From JAEYXS01 sp943367715 (lineage in GTDB: Bacteria > Verrucomicrobiota > Verrucomicrobiia > Limisphaerales > JAEYXS01): 64,000 bases of DNA. The translations under genes were made by a program, and so were the position numbers. This document shows positions 37,417 through 47,400 of the stretch, in pieces (position 1 is the first letter of the stretch; the number at the start of each line of letters is the position of its first letter). The DNA lies in the NCBI GenBank assembly GCA_943367715.1, contig CALRJY020000006.1, forward strand, positions 62,001 through 126,000. Reading direction: 5' to 3'. Under the pieces are notes generated by a model, which saw only the letters and a list, made by a program, of their open reading frames with translations, was not told the origin of the DNA and made no database searches.

Positions 37417-38262
37417 TCAGGGGTTTCGTCTGGAGCCGATGGCTGCCATGGCTTTATCCCGTTCCATGGCCAGATTGGTATCGCCGGTCGTATCCATTTT
37501 CTGCAAATCCGGAATGGCACTGACGGCAGCGGAACCGAAATACGCCAAGGCGTAAACCGCGCTCGCGCGAACACTGCGCTCCTTTGACTGCAGCAGTTCC
37601 CGAAGCCGCGGAACCGACTCCTCGGGTTTATAAGCCAGCGTGCCCAATCCCCACGCCGCTGCACCCGCGATGCGCGGTTCGGGATCTTGGGTCAGGGCGA
37701 GGAGCAGAGTTACGGCTTGGTCCTTCCGCTGCGAAACCTGGCCCAGCCCGTTGACCGCACCCAGTCTGGCCCTGAAATCTCTGGCAGGATTGATCCCCTT
37801 TTCCAATATCTCCACTGCGTCCAGTTTGCCCAAAAGTCCTGATGCTTCGGTGGAAGTCTCGGCATTGTCCATCAACCGCTCTAAAACGGGTATGGCATCC
37901 GGCCCGATGATTTCCAAGGCGAGAAAGCTTCTCTCCCAGCGCTCCTGTTCCACCGCCCGGTCACGCAGATACGTCTTCTGCATGAGATTCTGGTATCGCT
38001 CCGAAAACTCTGACCGGGGCATAGGATTCAGGCTGCGGGAGAGGTCCGCCTCCAGGAAGGGCAAGGCCGGCGTTTTCATCTGCCGGATCGCTTCCTCGGC
38101 TGGGGTATTGAGGGGAGACCGGCCATGCTTCAAATCAGACATCCACTCGGTCAATCGACGCCCCTGATAAGATGGTTCCTTGGGCTGCATCACGACGAAG
38201 CCGATCACGACCACGGCAAAGACGATCAGCAACGTCAGCGATATTTTGCGGGATTTCTTCAA
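37417..38262 (-). CDS. HEAT-repeat protein, first copy of tandem array, shortened by an in-frame stop
   Basis: A 281-residue paralog: anchor KKSRKISLTLLIVFAVVVIGF, KEPSYQGRRLTEWMSDL, and HEAT units such as NGLGQVSQRKDQAVTLLLALTQDPEPRIAGAAAWGLGTLAYKPEESVPRL. The start TTG 38262 is set by alignment with the other copies; the frame is open further upstream through a repeat. A TGA at 37417-37419 ends it after SRRNP, but the same frame continues for about 15 codons (PETDLSRKIAQFKPP) to a TGA overlapping the next start, so this stop looks recent. Just upstream, a five-codon ATG reading (38276-38259) also ends in CCTTGA. Confidence 0.8.
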   Translation of the reverse strand: MKKSRKISLTLLIVFAVVVIGFVVMQPKEPSYQGRRLTEWMSDLKHGRSPLNTPAEEAIRQMKTPALPFLEADLSRSLNPMPRSEFSERYQNLMQKTYLRDRAVEQERWERSFLALEIIGPDAIPVLERLMDNAETSTEASGLLGKLDAVEILEKGINPARDFRARLGAVNGLGQVSQRKDQAVTLLLALTQDPEPRIAGAAAWGLGTLAYKPEESVPRLRELLQSKERSVRASAVYALAYFGSAAVSAIPDLQKMDTTGDTNLAMERDKAMAAIGSRRNP

Positions 38263-38330
38263 GGCTGTATGACCATAGCCAAGCGTCGGCTGGCTTTCGA
38301 GTGCAAATGAGCAGTCAACTCTGTTTTCGT

Positions 38331-38469
38331 GGAGAGCGGGTTGTCTCAACCCGCAGCAATGTGAAATCCACAGGGGACTTTTCAAATATTTCAGGGTCGT
38401 ATGAGAGCTTTTGGCTATGTCACATCCCAACTTTGCTTATTTAAGTTGCTGCGGGTTGAGACAACCCGC
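38331..38469. repeat. Inverted pair of REP-like elements (family A, GCGGGTTG stem)
   Basis: The 272-bp gap between the HEAT array and the glycosylase gene holds two facing copies of family A: 38331-38359 (GGAGAGCGGGTTG-TCT-CAACCCGCAGCAA, read in two halves) and 38446-38469 (its reverse complement). They are 86 bp apart. Both share the same stem GCGGGTTG/CAACCCGC, unlike the GTGGGCG stem of the 5.3-kb pair. The region between them is AT-rich and has no gene. Confidence 0.82.
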
Positions 38470-38534
38470 GAATAAAACTCCGCCTTGCGCCTCATCGCCT
38501 GAATCCGCACGCTTTGTGCGCATTCGTTTTGCCC

Positions 38535-39269
38535 ATGGCCAATACTAAAACATCGGACGCTCTCATCGCTGCGGCAGCGGATTTACGCGACTCCGTCAAT
38601 CGCCTGTCTTTTGCCGCGCCTATCTCGCACGTCTATAATCCGCTCGATTACGCATGGGGGCCGCACACCACGTATCTGAAGCGGTTCGGGGCGACGAAGA
38701 AGCGGGTCATCTTGCTGGGCATGAATCCGGGACCGTTCGGCATGGCGCAGATAGGGATTCCGTTCGGTGAGATCGCGGCGGCGCGGGATTGGATGGGGAT
38801 CAATGAACCCGTCGGCAAGCCGGCGAAGGAAAGTCCCAAACGGCCGATCGAGGGGTTTGCTTGTCCACGCTCGGAAGTGAGCGGGCGGCGGCTGTGGGGA
38901 TTGTTCGCGCAACGTTTTGGTACGGCAGAGAAGTTTTTCGCGGAACATTTCGTGGCGAACTATTGTCCGCTGGCTTTCCTTGAAGGTGGTTCGCGGAATA
39001 TCACGCCGGACAAATTACCCGCAGAGGAAACTTCTCTGCTCTACACCGCGTGCGATACGCACCTCGGGCGGTTGGTGGATATCTTACAGCCGGAATGGCT
39101 GATCGGCATCGGCGGCTTTGCGGAGGAGCGGGCGCTCAATATCGCCGAGAAGCATCCGGTGAAGGTAGGACGTATTCTTCATCCGAGCCCGGCCAGTCCA
39201 GCGGCGAACAAGGACTGGGCAGGGGCTGCGACACGGAGTTTGGTGAAGCTGGGGATTTGGCCGGACTGA
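38535..39269 (+). CDS. SMUG1-type uracil-DNA glycosylase
   Basis: A 244-residue protein with the motifs of single-strand-selective monofunctional uracil-DNA glycosylase. GMNPGPFGMAQIGIPFG near residue 62 is the catalytic motif 1 with Asn, FVANYCPLAFLEGG holds the DNA-binding middle part, and GRILHPSPASPAAN near residue 216 is motif 2 with the catalytic His and the intercalating loop. It removes uracil or oxidised pyrimidines such as hydroxymethyluracil from DNA. ATG 38535 is preferred; an ATG seven codons upstream is in frame. It stands alone. Confidence 0.9.
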   Translation: MANTKTSDALIAAAADLRDSVNRLSFAAPISHVYNPLDYAWGPHTTYLKRFGATKKRVILLGMNPGPFGMAQIGIPFGEIAAARDWMGINEPVGKPAKESPKRPIEGFACPRSEVSGRRLWGLFAQRFGTAEKFFAEHFVANYCPLAFLEGGSRNITPDKLPAEETSLLYTACDTHLGRLVDILQPEWLIGIGGFAEERALNIAEKHPVKVGRILHPSPASPAANKDWAGAATRSLVKLGIWPD

Positions 39270-39405
39270 TAGGACCTCCGTCCGTGTATTCAGCGCGTTC
39301 CGATGTTTTCCATCATCTGCGTGAATCTGCGCCGATCTGCGGTTAACCTTCCCTCACCCCGTCATTGACCCGACCCCGTTCCCATCGCATTCTACCCACG
39401 TTTCT

Positions 39406-40122
39406 ATGACTGTGACTTTGTTTGTGCCTTGTTTCGTGGATGCGTTGTTCCCGCAAGTCGGGATCAATATGGTCCGCATCCTTGAAAAGCTCGGCCATCG
39501 CGTGGAATGCCCGGAGGAGATCGCTTGCTGCGGCCAGCCCGCCTTTAACTCCGGTTACTGGGATGAAGCCCGGTGCGTGGCGGAGCCCGTCCTCAAACGC
39601 CTGAAAGATTCCGAAGCCGTGGTCATCGCCTCCGGTTCTTGCGGCGCGATGCTGAAGGTCTTCTACCCCCAGCTTTTCGAGAACAAGCCGGAAGCCCACG
39701 CCGCGCATGAACTTTCCGGCAAAGTCTGGGAGTTCTCTGATTTCCTCGTGAAGAAACTCGGTGTGACGGATCTCGGTGCGAAGTTCCCGGCCAAGGTCAC
39801 CTTCCACGATGGCTGTCACGGTTTACGCGAACTGGGTATCAAGTCTTCCCCGCGCAAGTTGCTGGAGAAAGTTCAAGGCTTGGAACTCATTGAGATGCAG
39901 GATGCGGAGGTTTGCTGCGGCTTCGGCGGCACCTTTGCGGCGAAGTTCCCGATGATCTCCACAGCAATGGGTGAGGTGAAGTGCGCCAGCGCTAAGGATA
40001 CGGGCGCGGATTACATCGTCTCCAACGACTCCAGTTGCCTCATGCACGTGCAAGGGCTGCTGAGTCGCGAAGGGCACAAGCTCAAGACCCTCCATCTCGC
40101 GGAGATCCTCGGAAACCAATAG
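39406..40122 (+). CDS. lutA: Lactate utilization protein A (LutA/LldE)
   Basis: A 238-residue iron-sulfur oxidoreductase subunit with two CCG domains: IACCGQPAFNSGYWDEA (C41-C42) and EVCCGFGGTFAAKFP (C170-C171), each with further cysteines in conserved places (VPCFVD, SGSCGAML, SNDSSCLMH). CCG domains bind noncubane-type clusters, as in LutA and heterodisulfide reductase. With LutB and LutC it oxidises L-lactate to pyruvate. It is the first gene of a four-gene operon. Confidence 0.92.
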   Translation: MTVTLFVPCFVDALFPQVGINMVRILEKLGHRVECPEEIACCGQPAFNSGYWDEARCVAEPVLKRLKDSEAVVIASGSCGAMLKVFYPQLFENKPEAHAAHELSGKVWEFSDFLVKKLGVTDLGAKFPAKVTFHDGCHGLRELGIKSSPRKLLEKVQGLELIEMQDAEVCCGFGGTFAAKFPMISTAMGEVKCASAKDTGADYIVSNDSSCLMHVQGLLSREGHKLKTLHLAEILGNQ

Positions 40123-40125
40123 CGC

Positions 40126-40842
40126 ATGGACACGATTTCAAAAAATCCATTGGATCCAGTCAGCGAACAGCTCGCGTATTACTGCGCGCGGGCAAGCGAG
40201 TATGATGAATGGTGGTTTCGCCTTGGCCGTTACGATAAGGGCGAGGCGAAGAATTCGGAATGGTTCGCCGAAGGCGCAATCGTCTCCGAGGCTTTGCATG
40301 CTTTTCAACCGACCGGCAACGTATTGGAACTGGCGGGTGGCACGGGCATCTGGAGCGAGCAACTGCTCTCCCACGCCACGCAGCTCACGGTAGTGGACGG
40401 CTCCACGGAGATGCTGAAGCTGAATTCCGCGCGGTTGCATTCCTCCAGCGTCACCTATGTCGCGGCCAATATCTTTGCGTGGCAGCCGACGGATCAGTTT
40501 GACGCGATCTTCTTCGGGTTCTGGCTCTCGCATGTGCCGCCGGACAAGTTCGATGCATTTTGGGAACTGGTGCGCAAGAGCTTGAAGCCGGGCGGACGCT
40601 TCTTCTTTGTAGATTCCAAGCTGGCGAGTTCCTCCATGGCGGCGGATCACAATCCGCCGGATAAAGATTCCACGACGCATATCCGCCGCTTGAATGACGG
40701 GCGCACCTTCCAGATCTACAAGGTGTTTTACGACTTGGATGAACTGACGGCGCGATTGCAACAAAAGGGCTGGTATGTGGACCTGCGCCAGACCTCGAAT
40801 TATTTTCTCTACGGCTCGGGCTCGCTGACGCAACCCGCTTAA
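40126..40842 (+). CDS. Class I SAM-dependent methyltransferase inserted in the lut operon
   Basis: A 238-residue cytoplasmic methyltransferase. Motif I is GNVLELAGGTGIWSEQL near residue 62 with the acidic motif II in LTVVDGSTEML; FDAIFFGFWLSHVPPDKFDAFWELVRKSLKPGGRFFFVDSK is the catalytic-domain strand and helix set. It is separated from lutA and lutB by only 3 bases on each side, so it is part of the same transcript. lut operons normally lack a methyltransferase. The substrate is unknown: a small molecule or the Lut proteins themselves are both possible. Confidence 0.88.
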   Translation: MDTISKNPLDPVSEQLAYYCARASEYDEWWFRLGRYDKGEAKNSEWFAEGAIVSEALHAFQPTGNVLELAGGTGIWSEQLLSHATQLTVVDGSTEMLKLNSARLHSSSVTYVAANIFAWQPTDQFDAIFFGFWLSHVPPDKFDAFWELVRKSLKPGGRFFFVDSKLASSSMAADHNPPDKDSTTHIRRLNDGRTFQIYKVFYDLDELTARLQQKGWYVDLRQTSNYFLYGSGSLTQPA

Positions 40843-40845
40843 ACC

Positions 40846-42249
40846 ATGAGCAGCCATTCTCAAGAATTTCTCGATCAGGCCGAGGTCATCACGAAAGACC
40901 TGCGCCATCGCGGGCTCATCCAGACCGCCCTGCGGAAGTACGAGGTGGCGCGCGACAAACGGAAGTCGGCCTTCGGCGACTGGCAATCCGCCCGTCAAGC
41001 CGCGGCCGAGACAAAGTGGGAAGCCATCAATCATCTCGACAAGTATCTTACGGAATTCGCCGACAAGCTCGAAGCGCGCGGCACGAAGGTGCACTGGTGT
41101 TCCACGCCGGATCAGGCACGGGATATCATCGTGAAGATCATCGCGGACAAGAAGGCGCGTTGCGTCATCAAGTCCAAGGCGATGACCGCCGAGGAGATCC
41201 ACCTGAATGCCGCGATGGAAAAGGCGGGCTTCGAAGTGGTGGAGAGCGATCTGGGCGAATACATCGTGCAGCTTCGCAAAGAGCCGCCGTATCACATCGT
41301 CTTCCCCGCGATGCATCTCACGCGGGATGACATCAGCGATCTTTTTCAGAAAGAACTCGGCAGTGCGCCCACGCGTGAACCGGAAGAGCTCACGATGATC
41401 GCCCGCCGCGCGTTGCGGAAGAAATACATCCAGGCAGATGTCGGCATCACGGGGGCGAATTTCGCCATCGCGGAAACGGGCATGATCTCGCTCACGGAGA
41501 ATGAGGGCAATGCGCGACTCACGGCCGCTCTTCCGAAAACGATGATCACATTGCTGGGCATCGAGAAGATCTTGCCGAAGATGGAAGATCTCGCGCTCTT
41601 CCTGCCCATGCTCGCCACGGCTGGAGCCGGTCAAACGGTGACCGGTTACAACACACTCTACGGCGGACCGAAGCAAGAGGGTGAAGTCGATGGCCCGGAA
41701 GAGTGGCACGTGGTACTGCTGGATAATCAGCGCAGCATTCTGCTCGCTGATCCAGAGCAACGCGATTCACTGCACTGCATCCGTTGCGGTGCGTGCCTGA
41801 ACGTTTGCCCAATCTTCCGCAATGTCGGCGGACACACCTACGGCACGACTTATAGCGGTCCCATCGGCAGTGTCATCACGCCGCATCTGCGCGGGTTGCA
41901 GAGCTGGAAGCATCTGAGCAGTTCCTCTTCCCTTTGCGGTGCCTGCACGGAGACATGTCCGGTGAAGATCGATCTGCATCATCACCTCTTGCAGAACCGG
42001 CGCAATGCCAGCCAGGAGGAACCTTCTGCGCTCGAAAAAACGGCTTATAAGGCGTTTGGCTTTGTGGCGAATCGGCCCGGCATGTGGCAGGTGGGCAAAG
42101 AAGTCGCCCGCATGTTTCAGCCACTGCACAAGTTCGTGCTCGGCACCAAGCTCGATCCGGCGCGGGCGTGGACGGCAACGCGAGATGTGCAGCCGCTGGC
42201 CAAAGAGAGTTTCAAAGAGTGGTGGAAAAAGCATAAGGCGGGGAAGTGA
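40846..42249 (+). CDS. lutB: Lactate utilization iron-sulfur protein B (LutB/LldF)
   Basis: A 467-residue protein: an N-terminal LUD domain (about residues 60-290, including GITGANFAIAETGMISLTENEGN), two [4Fe-4S] motifs C311-x2-C314-x2-C317-x3-C (CIRCGACLNVCP) and C364-x2-C367-x3-C (CGACTETCP), and a C-terminal helical tail. It carries electrons in the lactate oxidation complex and is the central subunit. It overlaps or abuts lutC, whose start lies at its stop. Confidence 0.95.
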   Translation: MSSHSQEFLDQAEVITKDLRHRGLIQTALRKYEVARDKRKSAFGDWQSARQAAAETKWEAINHLDKYLTEFADKLEARGTKVHWCSTPDQARDIIVKIIADKKARCVIKSKAMTAEEIHLNAAMEKAGFEVVESDLGEYIVQLRKEPPYHIVFPAMHLTRDDISDLFQKELGSAPTREPEELTMIARRALRKKYIQADVGITGANFAIAETGMISLTENEGNARLTAALPKTMITLLGIEKILPKMEDLALFLPMLATAGAGQTVTGYNTLYGGPKQEGEVDGPEEWHVVLLDNQRSILLADPEQRDSLHCIRCGACLNVCPIFRNVGGHTYGTTYSGPIGSVITPHLRGLQSWKHLSSSSSLCGACTETCPVKIDLHHHLLQNRRNASQEEPSALEKTAYKAFGFVANRPGMWQVGKEVARMFQPLHKFVLGTKLDPARAWTATRDVQPLAKESFKEWWKKHKAGK

Positions 42250-42251
42250 GC

Positions 42252-42941
42252 ATGACTGAGCGCGAAAAAATCTTGGGCCGCATCCGCGAGGCATTGACCG
42301 TAGCTGCGCCGCATCCCGGCACGCATGGCGGGCATGAGCCCGCTCAAATCTTTGCCGGTCGCCCGGTGCAATCGGCCAAACCGTGGCTGCCTGATGGCGG
42401 TGAGACGGCGGAAGAACAGATTGCCCACTTCCGCGCGGCTTCGCTCGATCTTAAGACGGATTTTCGCGATGCCCCGGATGAAGCTGCTGCCATGGCCATC
42501 TTGAAAGAGATCGCGCAAGCGGAAGGCTGGAAGAAGATCGCCACGCACCGCAGCGAATTGACGGATAAAGCGACGGCGACTTTGGGCCTGCCTATCCTCC
42601 GCGTCGAAGGTGGCTACGATAAGAACGAGATGGAGCAATGCGATGTGGGCATCACCGAGTGCGATGTTCTCGTCGCGCAGACTGGCAGTCTCATCGTGAC
42701 GAGTCGCAGTTCCGGGGGGCGGGCGCTGAGCGTCTTACCACCGCATCACGTGGTCATCGCACGGCGTGAGCAATTGGTGCGCGATCTCACGGCGGCGTTT
42801 GCCTTCATCCAGCAAAAATACGCGGACAATTATCCGAGCATGATCTCGCTCGTCACGGGACCCAGCCGCACGGGGGATATTGAGCGCATTCTCGTTCTCG
42901 GCGCGCATGGGCCGAAGAAGCTGACGGTTATCCTTTGGTGA
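42252..42941 (+). CDS. lutC: Lactate utilization protein C (LutC/LldG)
   Basis: A 229-residue LUD-domain protein. The N-terminus (TEREKILGRIREAL) is a helix, and the domain ends with DVLVAQTGSLIVTSRSSGGRALSVLPPHHVVIARREQLV and SLVTGPSRTGDIERILVLGAHGPKKLTVIL, the strongest LutC blocks. ATG 42252 has GGGGAAG about 8 bases upstream; GTG 42246, overlapping the lutB stop, is an alternative. It completes the lactate-oxidation operon and ends just before a family A repeat. Confidence 0.94.
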   Translation: MTEREKILGRIREALTVAAPHPGTHGGHEPAQIFAGRPVQSAKPWLPDGGETAEEQIAHFRAASLDLKTDFRDAPDEAAAMAILKEIAQAEGWKKIATHRSELTDKATATLGLPILRVEGGYDKNEMEQCDVGITECDVLVAQTGSLIVTSRSSGGRALSVLPPHHVVIARREQLVRDLTAAFAFIQQKYADNYPSMISLVTGPSRTGDIERILVLGAHGPKKLTVILW

Positions 42942-42997
42942 GCGAAGACCAAGATAACGCAGCGTGCAATATTACACGCTGTACTTGCTTATGGACG

Positions 42998-43024
42998 TTG
43001 CTGTGGGCGAGGCGCCCACGCTCC
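42998..43024 (-). repeat. REP-like element, family A copy, between convergent genes
   Basis: A 27-bp copy in the order TTGCTGTGGGCG-AGG-CGCCCACGCTCC, with a perfect 7-bp stem GTGGGCG/CGCCCAC. It lies between the ends of lutC and the DUF1501 gene and comes within 2 bases of the latter's stop codon. A hairpin here would fall in the 3' end of both messages and could act as an RNA-stabilising or terminating structure. Confidence 0.8.
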
Positions 43025-43025
43025 T

Positions 43026-44465
43026 CTACGCCAGGAGCTTCGTTACGATATCTCCATGCACATCGGTGAGGCGGAAGTCGCGGCCTTGGAAACGATAGGT
43101 CAGCTTTTTGTGGTCGAAGCCGAGCAGATGGAGCAACGTTGCGTGGAGGTCGTGCACGTGGACTTTGTCCACGGTGGCGTTGAAGCCTAGCTCATCAGAT
43201 TCGCCGAGGGTGATGCCGGGTTTGATGCCGCCGCCGGCCATCCACATGGAGAACGCATTCGGATGATGGTCGCGCCCGTCGTTGCCGCCCTGCACCATCG
43301 GAGTGCGGCCGAATTCACCACCCCAGATCACCAGTGTATCTTCAAGCAAACCGCGCTGCTTGAGATCCATCACCAGAGCGGCACTCGCCTGGTCCGTGTT
43401 TTTGCAATTCTTCTTCAGTCCGTTCACGAGATTGCCGTGCTGGTCCCAAGCCTCGTGGAAGATCTGCACGAAGCGCACACCGCGCTCGATCAAACGCCGC
43501 GCGAGCAGACAGTTGTTCGCGAAGGAGGCTTTGCCCGGTTCTGCGCCATACATGTCCAGGATGTGCTGCGGCTCTTTCGAGATATCCACCACGTCGGGCG
43601 CGCTGGCTTGCATGCGATAGGCCATCTCAAAGGAGCTGATGCGTGTGGCGATCTCCGGATCACCGGTCACGTTCAGGCGCATGCCGTTCAGTGCGTTCAA
43701 GGTATCGAGCGACTGACGCTGCAAGGATTCATCCACACCTTTCGGGTTGCTGAGATAGAGGACGGGCTCGCCGCTGTTACGGAACTGCACGCCTTGATAG
43801 ACGCTCGGGAGAAAACCACTGCCGAAGTTCGAGCTGCCGCCGCTCGGGCCCTTGTCACCGGAGCTGAATACTACGAAGCCGGGCAAGTCATTCGTCTCGC
43901 TGCCCAAGCCGTAGCAAGACCAAGCGCCAAAGCTCGGACGGCCGAACTGCTGCGAGCCCGTGTTCATCATGATCTGGCCGGGGGCGTGATTGAACGCATC
44001 GGTGACCATGGATTTCACGATGGCGATCTCGTCCGCGATCTTCGCCGTGTAAGGCAGCAAATCCGACAACTCCGCACCACAGCGGCCGTATTTGGCGAAG
44101 TTGAACTTTGGCCCGAGTAGCTTCGATTGTGGATTGATGAAGGCAGAACGGTAACCCTTCAGCAACTCGGCGGGCGGCAACGTGCCGTCGAATTTTGCCA
44201 GCTGCGGTTTGTAATCGAACAGTTCCAGATGGCTCGGCGCACCGGCCATGAAGAGATAGATGACGCGCTTGGCTTTCGGCGTGTGATGCGGGGTGCGAAC
44301 GGACAAAGGATTCGTCGCATCGGCCTTACTCATCGCTTGGGCATTGGGCGCCATGAGCTGGTTTAGCGCGATGGAGCCGAGGCCGACGCCGCATTGCTGC
44401 AAGAACCAACGGCGGCTGACCTCCTGCGGGTTCTGGCCGCGATAAAGATGGGATTGGCAATTCAT
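43026..44465 (-). CDS. DUF1501 family protein with Tat signal
   Basis: A 479-residue exported protein. A twin-arginine signal is visible: SRRWFLQQCGVGLGSIALNQL (arginines at residues 18-19). The mature part is DUF1501, an alkaline-phosphatase-superfamily sulfatase-like fold, with VIYLFMAGAPSHLELFDYKP, MNTGSQQFGRPSFGAWSCYGLG and LVIWGGEFGRTPMVQG...GRDHHPNAFSMWMAGGGIKPG. It follows the PSD1/cytochrome gene by 7 bases, the usual pair in Verrucomicrobiota and Planctomycetota. The two are thought to act together in the periplasm in polymer breakdown, but no biochemical role is proven. Confidence 0.95.
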   Translation of the reverse strand: MNCQSHLYRGQNPQEVSRRWFLQQCGVGLGSIALNQLMAPNAQAMSKADATNPLSVRTPHHTPKAKRVIYLFMAGAPSHLELFDYKPQLAKFDGTLPPAELLKGYRSAFINPQSKLLGPKFNFAKYGRCGAELSDLLPYTAKIADEIAIVKSMVTDAFNHAPGQIMMNTGSQQFGRPSFGAWSCYGLGSETNDLPGFVVFSSGDKGPSGGSSNFGSGFLPSVYQGVQFRNSGEPVLYLSNPKGVDESLQRQSLDTLNALNGMRLNVTGDPEIATRISSFEMAYRMQASAPDVVDISKEPQHILDMYGAEPGKASFANNCLLARRLIERGVRFVQIFHEAWDQHGNLVNGLKKNCKNTDQASAALVMDLKQRGLLEDTLVIWGGEFGRTPMVQGGNDGRDHHPNAFSMWMAGGGIKPGITLGESDELGFNATVDKVHVHDLHATLLHLLGFDHKKLTYRFQGRDFRLTDVHGDIVTKLLA

Positions 44466-44472
44466 ACGGCGT

Positions 44473-47400
44473 CTATTCCTTCGTGATCGTTTCGTCGAGG
44501 TTCAGCAGCACGCGCGACACGGCGGTCCAAGCAGCGAGCTGGGCTTCGTTGGCGCCTTTCGGCAAGGCGGGCAGTTTGCTCGCGTCGCTGGTGGCGAGTT
44601 CGAGCGGTTTCGCATCTTTCGCGCTGAAGCGCTCGAGCTGTTTCTGCAAAAGAGTTTCGAGTTCTTTCAGTTCGTCCTGGGTCGGCTTGCGCGACACGCA
44701 GCAGCGGAAGGCGTATTCAAGGCGGCTCGCATCCGAGGTGCCGCCTTCGCGTAGAACGCGTTGGGCGAGACCCTGTGCGGTCTCCATGGAGATGGGATCG
44801 TTCAGGGTCATGAGGGCTTGCAGCGGTGTGTTCGAGCGACCACGGCGCACGCAGGAGAAATCGCCATTCGGGGCATCGAACGCTTGCAGGAGAGGATACG
44901 GCACGGAGCGATAACGGAAGGTGTAGAGCGCGCGGCGATAACGGTTCTCGCCTTTCTCCTCCTCCCAGAATTTCGGGCCGTAACTGGTGGGCGGGAGGAA
45001 GAGGAACTCCGGTGCGGGCGGATAGACACTCGCCCCGCCGACTTTCGGATTCAGCAGGCCGCTGGCGCTCAGGCCGATGTCGCGCACGAGTTCGGCATCC
45101 ACGCGGAAACGAGCACCGCGGGCGAGCAGGCGGTTGTTCGGGTCCAGCGTATAGAGCTCAGGCGTAACGTTCGAGGACTGGCGATAGGTGGCGGAGGTGA
45201 CGATGAGGCGGTGGAGCTTCTTCAAGCTCCACTGGTTGTCCATGAAGCTCACGGAGAGCCAGTCGAGCAATTCCGGATGGGAAGGAGCGGGCGCTTGCAC
45301 GCCGAGGTCTTCGCTCGTCTCCACGAGGCCGATGCCGAAATAGGTCTGCCATACGCGGTTCACTTGGGAGCGGGCAGCGGTGGGCGATTTCGGGTCCACC
45401 AGCCATTTGGCGAAAGTAAGGCGGTTGCCTTCGGAATTCGCGGGCAAAGGATTCAGCACCTTCGGCACGCCGGTGGTCATCTTGTCGGCGGGCTTGGTCA
45501 TGTCGCCGCGCTTGAGGAGGAAGGTATCGCGCGGATCATCCATGCGGTGCAGGACCATCTGGGTGCTGCCTTCGGGATGCTGCTTCCAGAGCGCGGCGAT
45601 CTGGGTGTTCGCTTCGCTCCATTCGGGAACTTGCTGACGCCAGAAGGTGAAGAGATCGGCCTTCTGGATGCGCGTACGCTGTTCGCGCGGTATCTCCAAG
45701 ATGTTTGAAATATGGCGCGGCAGGGCGGGTGCGGCCTCGGTCACATCTCCGGCGAAGGCGACGCGGAAGCGGCCGAGATTCAGATTTTGATTCTGATCGC
45801 TGTTCGGGCCGCCGTGCTGCTGCTGGATCTCGAAGGTGAACTTTGTGCCTTTCGCGAAGGCGAAATTATTCGTAGCGATGAAGATGGCGGTGCGGTCCTG
45901 ATTACGCTGGCCCGGTCCGGCATCGATGCCCCACGCGGTTTTGACGTCCTTGTCGATGGCGTAGCTGATGGGACCGGTGACGCGATACTCGTTCGTCTTG
46001 TAGCCGCCCTGCAGCACCTTGGGCAGCACGGTTTCGTGGTTGCCGAAATCAGCGAAGGCTTTCACGAACTTCACGCCCGTTTTTTCATTCGGTTTGGTGA
46101 CATCTTCCACCACCACGCGGAATTCGGTAAGGGCCATCAAACCTTCGCTAGAACGACCGGGACCATTCGCGGGCAAGTTCGGGTCGGTCATCAACTCGAG
46201 GCGGAAGGCATTGATGTTCGTAGCGGTGACGGTGTTCGTGAAGACGGCAGTGAAGCGCGTGGGGGCGTAGCCGGAGCCCAACTGCGAACCATCGGGGAAA
46301 TCGTAATAGCGTTGCGCGTTATCACCCGCGTTGCCCAAGGGCAGCACAGTCCAGTTGGGCGAGCGCTCTTTGATCTGCTGTTCCCACGCGGCGAGTTTTT
46401 TCTCCCAGTCGGGCGTGCGATGCTTCAGGTCTTCCTCGATCCGGGCGATCTCGCTGAGCAGATGCGCGCGGCGCATGTTCTGGTCAGGCGCATAGACGTT
46501 CATGCTGCCTTCCGTGCTGTCATTGATGAAGGCGAAGAGCTGGTAGTATTCCTTCTGCGAAATGGGGTCGTATTTGTGGTCGTGGCATTGCGCGCACTGA
46601 ACAGTGAGGCCCATCACGCTTTTGCCGATGGCTTCAAGACGATCAAACATCGCTTCCATGCGGAACTGCTCCGGATGCACGCCGCCTTCTTCATTGATCA
46701 TGGAGTTGCGGAGAAAACCGGTGGCGACCTTCTGGTCCTGCGTCGAGTTCGGCAGCAGATCACCGGCGATCTGTTCGATGATGAATTGATTGTAAGGCAG
46801 ATCGCGGTTGAAGGCGTTGATGACCCAATCGCGGTAGAACCACACATCGCGTGGTTTGTCCTTTTCGAAGCCGTCGGAGTCCGCGTAACGCGCGCCATCC
46901 AGCCAGATACGGGCCCAACGCTCGCCGTAATGTGGGGAGGCGAGGAGGCGATCCACCTGCTTCTCGTAAGCGTTCCGGGAACGGTCGGCGAGGAAGGCGT
47001 CCACTTCGGCAGGCGTGGGGGGCAGACCGATAATGTCGAGGGAGAGGCGACGGAGCAAGGTGACCTTGTCCGCTTCGAGTGAAGGCTTGAGCTTTTCCTG
47101 CTCCAGCTTGGCCATCACAAAGCGGTCGATGGGATTTTCCACCCAGCGGGTGTTCTTCACTTTGGGCAGGGACGGTTTCAAAGGTGGCTTGAAGGCCCAA
47201 TGATCTTTTCCTGCGGCGGTGGCTTTTACCGAAGCGCTTTCCGGCCAGACGGCGCCTTGATCGATCCAAGTCTTGATGAGCGTCACCTGTTCGGCGCTGA
47301 GGCGTTCGCCTTTCTTGGGCATGGCCGCCAATTCCTTGTGCGAAGCGGTGATGACCTGAACAAGCACGCTCTTGGCGCTGTCACCGGGGATGATAGCTGC

